Assembly: GCA_026786335.1 (NCBI GenBank)
Contig: JAJAYG010000446.1
Span: forward strand, 1 to 5,423
Source: Chitinophagales bacterium
GTDB taxonomy: Bacteria; Bacteroidota; Bacteroidia; Chitinophagales; UBA10324
Length of the DNA: 5,423 nt
Reading direction: 5' to 3'
Shown here: piece by piece, positions 4,946-5,423 of the stretch
How positions within the stretch are numbered: the stretch's first letter is position 1
How the letters are laid out: every line of letters begins with the position of its first letter
Position numbers and translations under genes: made by a program
Notes under the pieces: generated by a model
What the model was told of the DNA's origin: nothing
The model's input: only the letters and a program-made list of their open reading frames with translations
The model's database searches: none

Positions 4946-5423
4946 ATGAATTCGCAAAAGCAAATAATTTATCTTGACAATAACGCTACAACACCGATTG
5001 ATAAACGAGTGTTGGATGCAATGATGCCTTTTCTTACTCACGAATTTGCGAACGCAAATAGCACACATCAGTTTGGTGTAGGTGCTTATGAAGCTGTCAA
5101 AGCTGCACGAATACAAGTGAGTGAATTGATTCATGCAGAAGCAAATGAAATCATTTTTACAAGTGGTTCAACGGAAGCAATCAACCTGGCAATAAAAGGC
5201 GTTGCTGAAAATTATTCTACAAAAGTCCGCCTGCCTGGCGGGAGGGGAAAACATATTGTAACTGTTGCAACTGAACATTCGGCTGTGCTTGATGTGTGCA
5301 AGTATCTTGAAACGAAGGGTTGTGAAATTACTTTTCTCCCTGTGAAGATTGACGGACTTGTTGATGTTACTGAACTGAAAAAAGTTTTGCGAACTGATAC
5401 AATTCTTGTGTGTGTGATGTATG
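4946..5423 (+). CDS. Cysteine desulfurase, NifS/IscS class (partial, 3' end outside window)
   Basis: The first 159 residues of a PLP enzyme that removes sulfur from L-cysteine as a protein-bound persulfide, feeding Fe-S cluster assembly and tRNA thiolation. Visible landmarks: IYLDNNATTP (8-17), the FANANSTHQFG segment (34-44), where most relatives have N-P-x-S-x-H, the phosphate-binding TSGSTEAINLAIKG (72-85), TEH with H111, expected to stack on the PLP ring, and ILVCVMY at the edge. The PLP lysine and catalytic cysteine loop lie beyond the window. Residues 94-100 (VRLPGGR), encoded by a GC-rich palindrome, look like an insertion relative to E. coli IscS as I remember it. Spacing to the upstream gene is 57 bp with no clear promoter or terminator, so it may be part of the etf transcript. 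Without the C-terminal half I cannot separate IscS from NifS-like paralogues, so no symbol is given. Confidence 0.94.
   Translation, partial: MNSQKQIIYLDNNATTPIDKRVLDAMMPFLTHEFANANSTHQFGVGAYEAVKAARIQVSELIHAEANEIIFTSGSTEAINLAIKGVAENYSTKVRLPGGRGKHIVTVATEHSAVLDVCKYLETKGCEITFLPVKIDGLVDVTELKKVLRTDTILVCVMY
5225..5245. repeat. GC-rich palindrome inside the cysteine desulfurase frame
   Basis: CCGCC (5227-5231) pairs with GGCGG (5237-5241) around TGCCT. The run 5225-5247 has 19 G/C in 23 bases, in sharp contrast to the AT-rich coding sequence on both sides. It is 21 bp long when bounded by the protein comparison, so it keeps the frame and adds seven residues (94-100) in what should be a surface loop between the SGSTE helix and the strand leading to H111. 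Confidence 0.6.

Noticed and set aside
1..5423. CRISPR array, tRNA, rRNA or transposase gene
   Set aside because: No regularly spaced repeats, no cloverleaf and no transposase motif are visible on either strand.

Overview
The window reads as an ordinary chromosomal stretch from a member of the Bacteroidota, most likely near the Chitinophagales/Sphingobacteriales. The clues are AT-rich DNA, A-rich leaders without Shine-Dalgarno sequences, several TAnnTTTG-like -7 promoter elements, a lipoprotein-type azurin, and protein families that look typical of that phylum. This assignment is inferred from sequence style and protein resemblance, not from a marker gene.

Layout. Positions 1-156 are the tail of an unrecognised + strand gene, closed by a strong bidirectional terminator (179-218). 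The convergent - strand gene at 241-822 encodes an azurin-like type 1 copper lipoprotein. Divergent from it, 950-1342 encodes a small secreted protein of unknown function. Its 3' end almost touches a - strand MmcQ/YjbR-family gene (1347-1706). A gene-free stretch (1707-2022) holds two inverted-repeat elements. Next comes a - strand TPR gene whose reading frame is cut by a TAA at 2107-2109, although a recognisable C-terminal tail continues in the same frame to 2023. The right half is a + strand cluster: etfB (2438-3181), etfA (3278-4255), a bifunctional-nuclease (DUF151) protein with a UvrB/UvrC-like C-terminal motif (4277-4888), and the first 159 codons of a class I cysteine desulfurase (4946 to the window edge).

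How the genes work together. EtfB and EtfA form the FAD-containing heterodimer that passes electrons from acyl-CoA and other flavin dehydrogenases towards the quinone pool. The nuclease-domain gene is 21 bp behind etfA and is probably co-transcribed. The cysteine desulfurase supplies sulfur for Fe-S clusters and tRNA thiolation, which is loosely related to redox metabolism. The azurin-like lipoprotein is a separate electron carrier outside the cytoplasm.

I see no complete new system such as a defence island, CRISPR array or gene cassette. The most unusual signals are small palindromic elements. Two lie between genes at 1776-2013 and one in the etfB-etfA gap. A GC-rich one sits inside the cysteine desulfurase frame, where it appears to add seven residues. 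The nonsense codon in the TPR gene is the other point of note.
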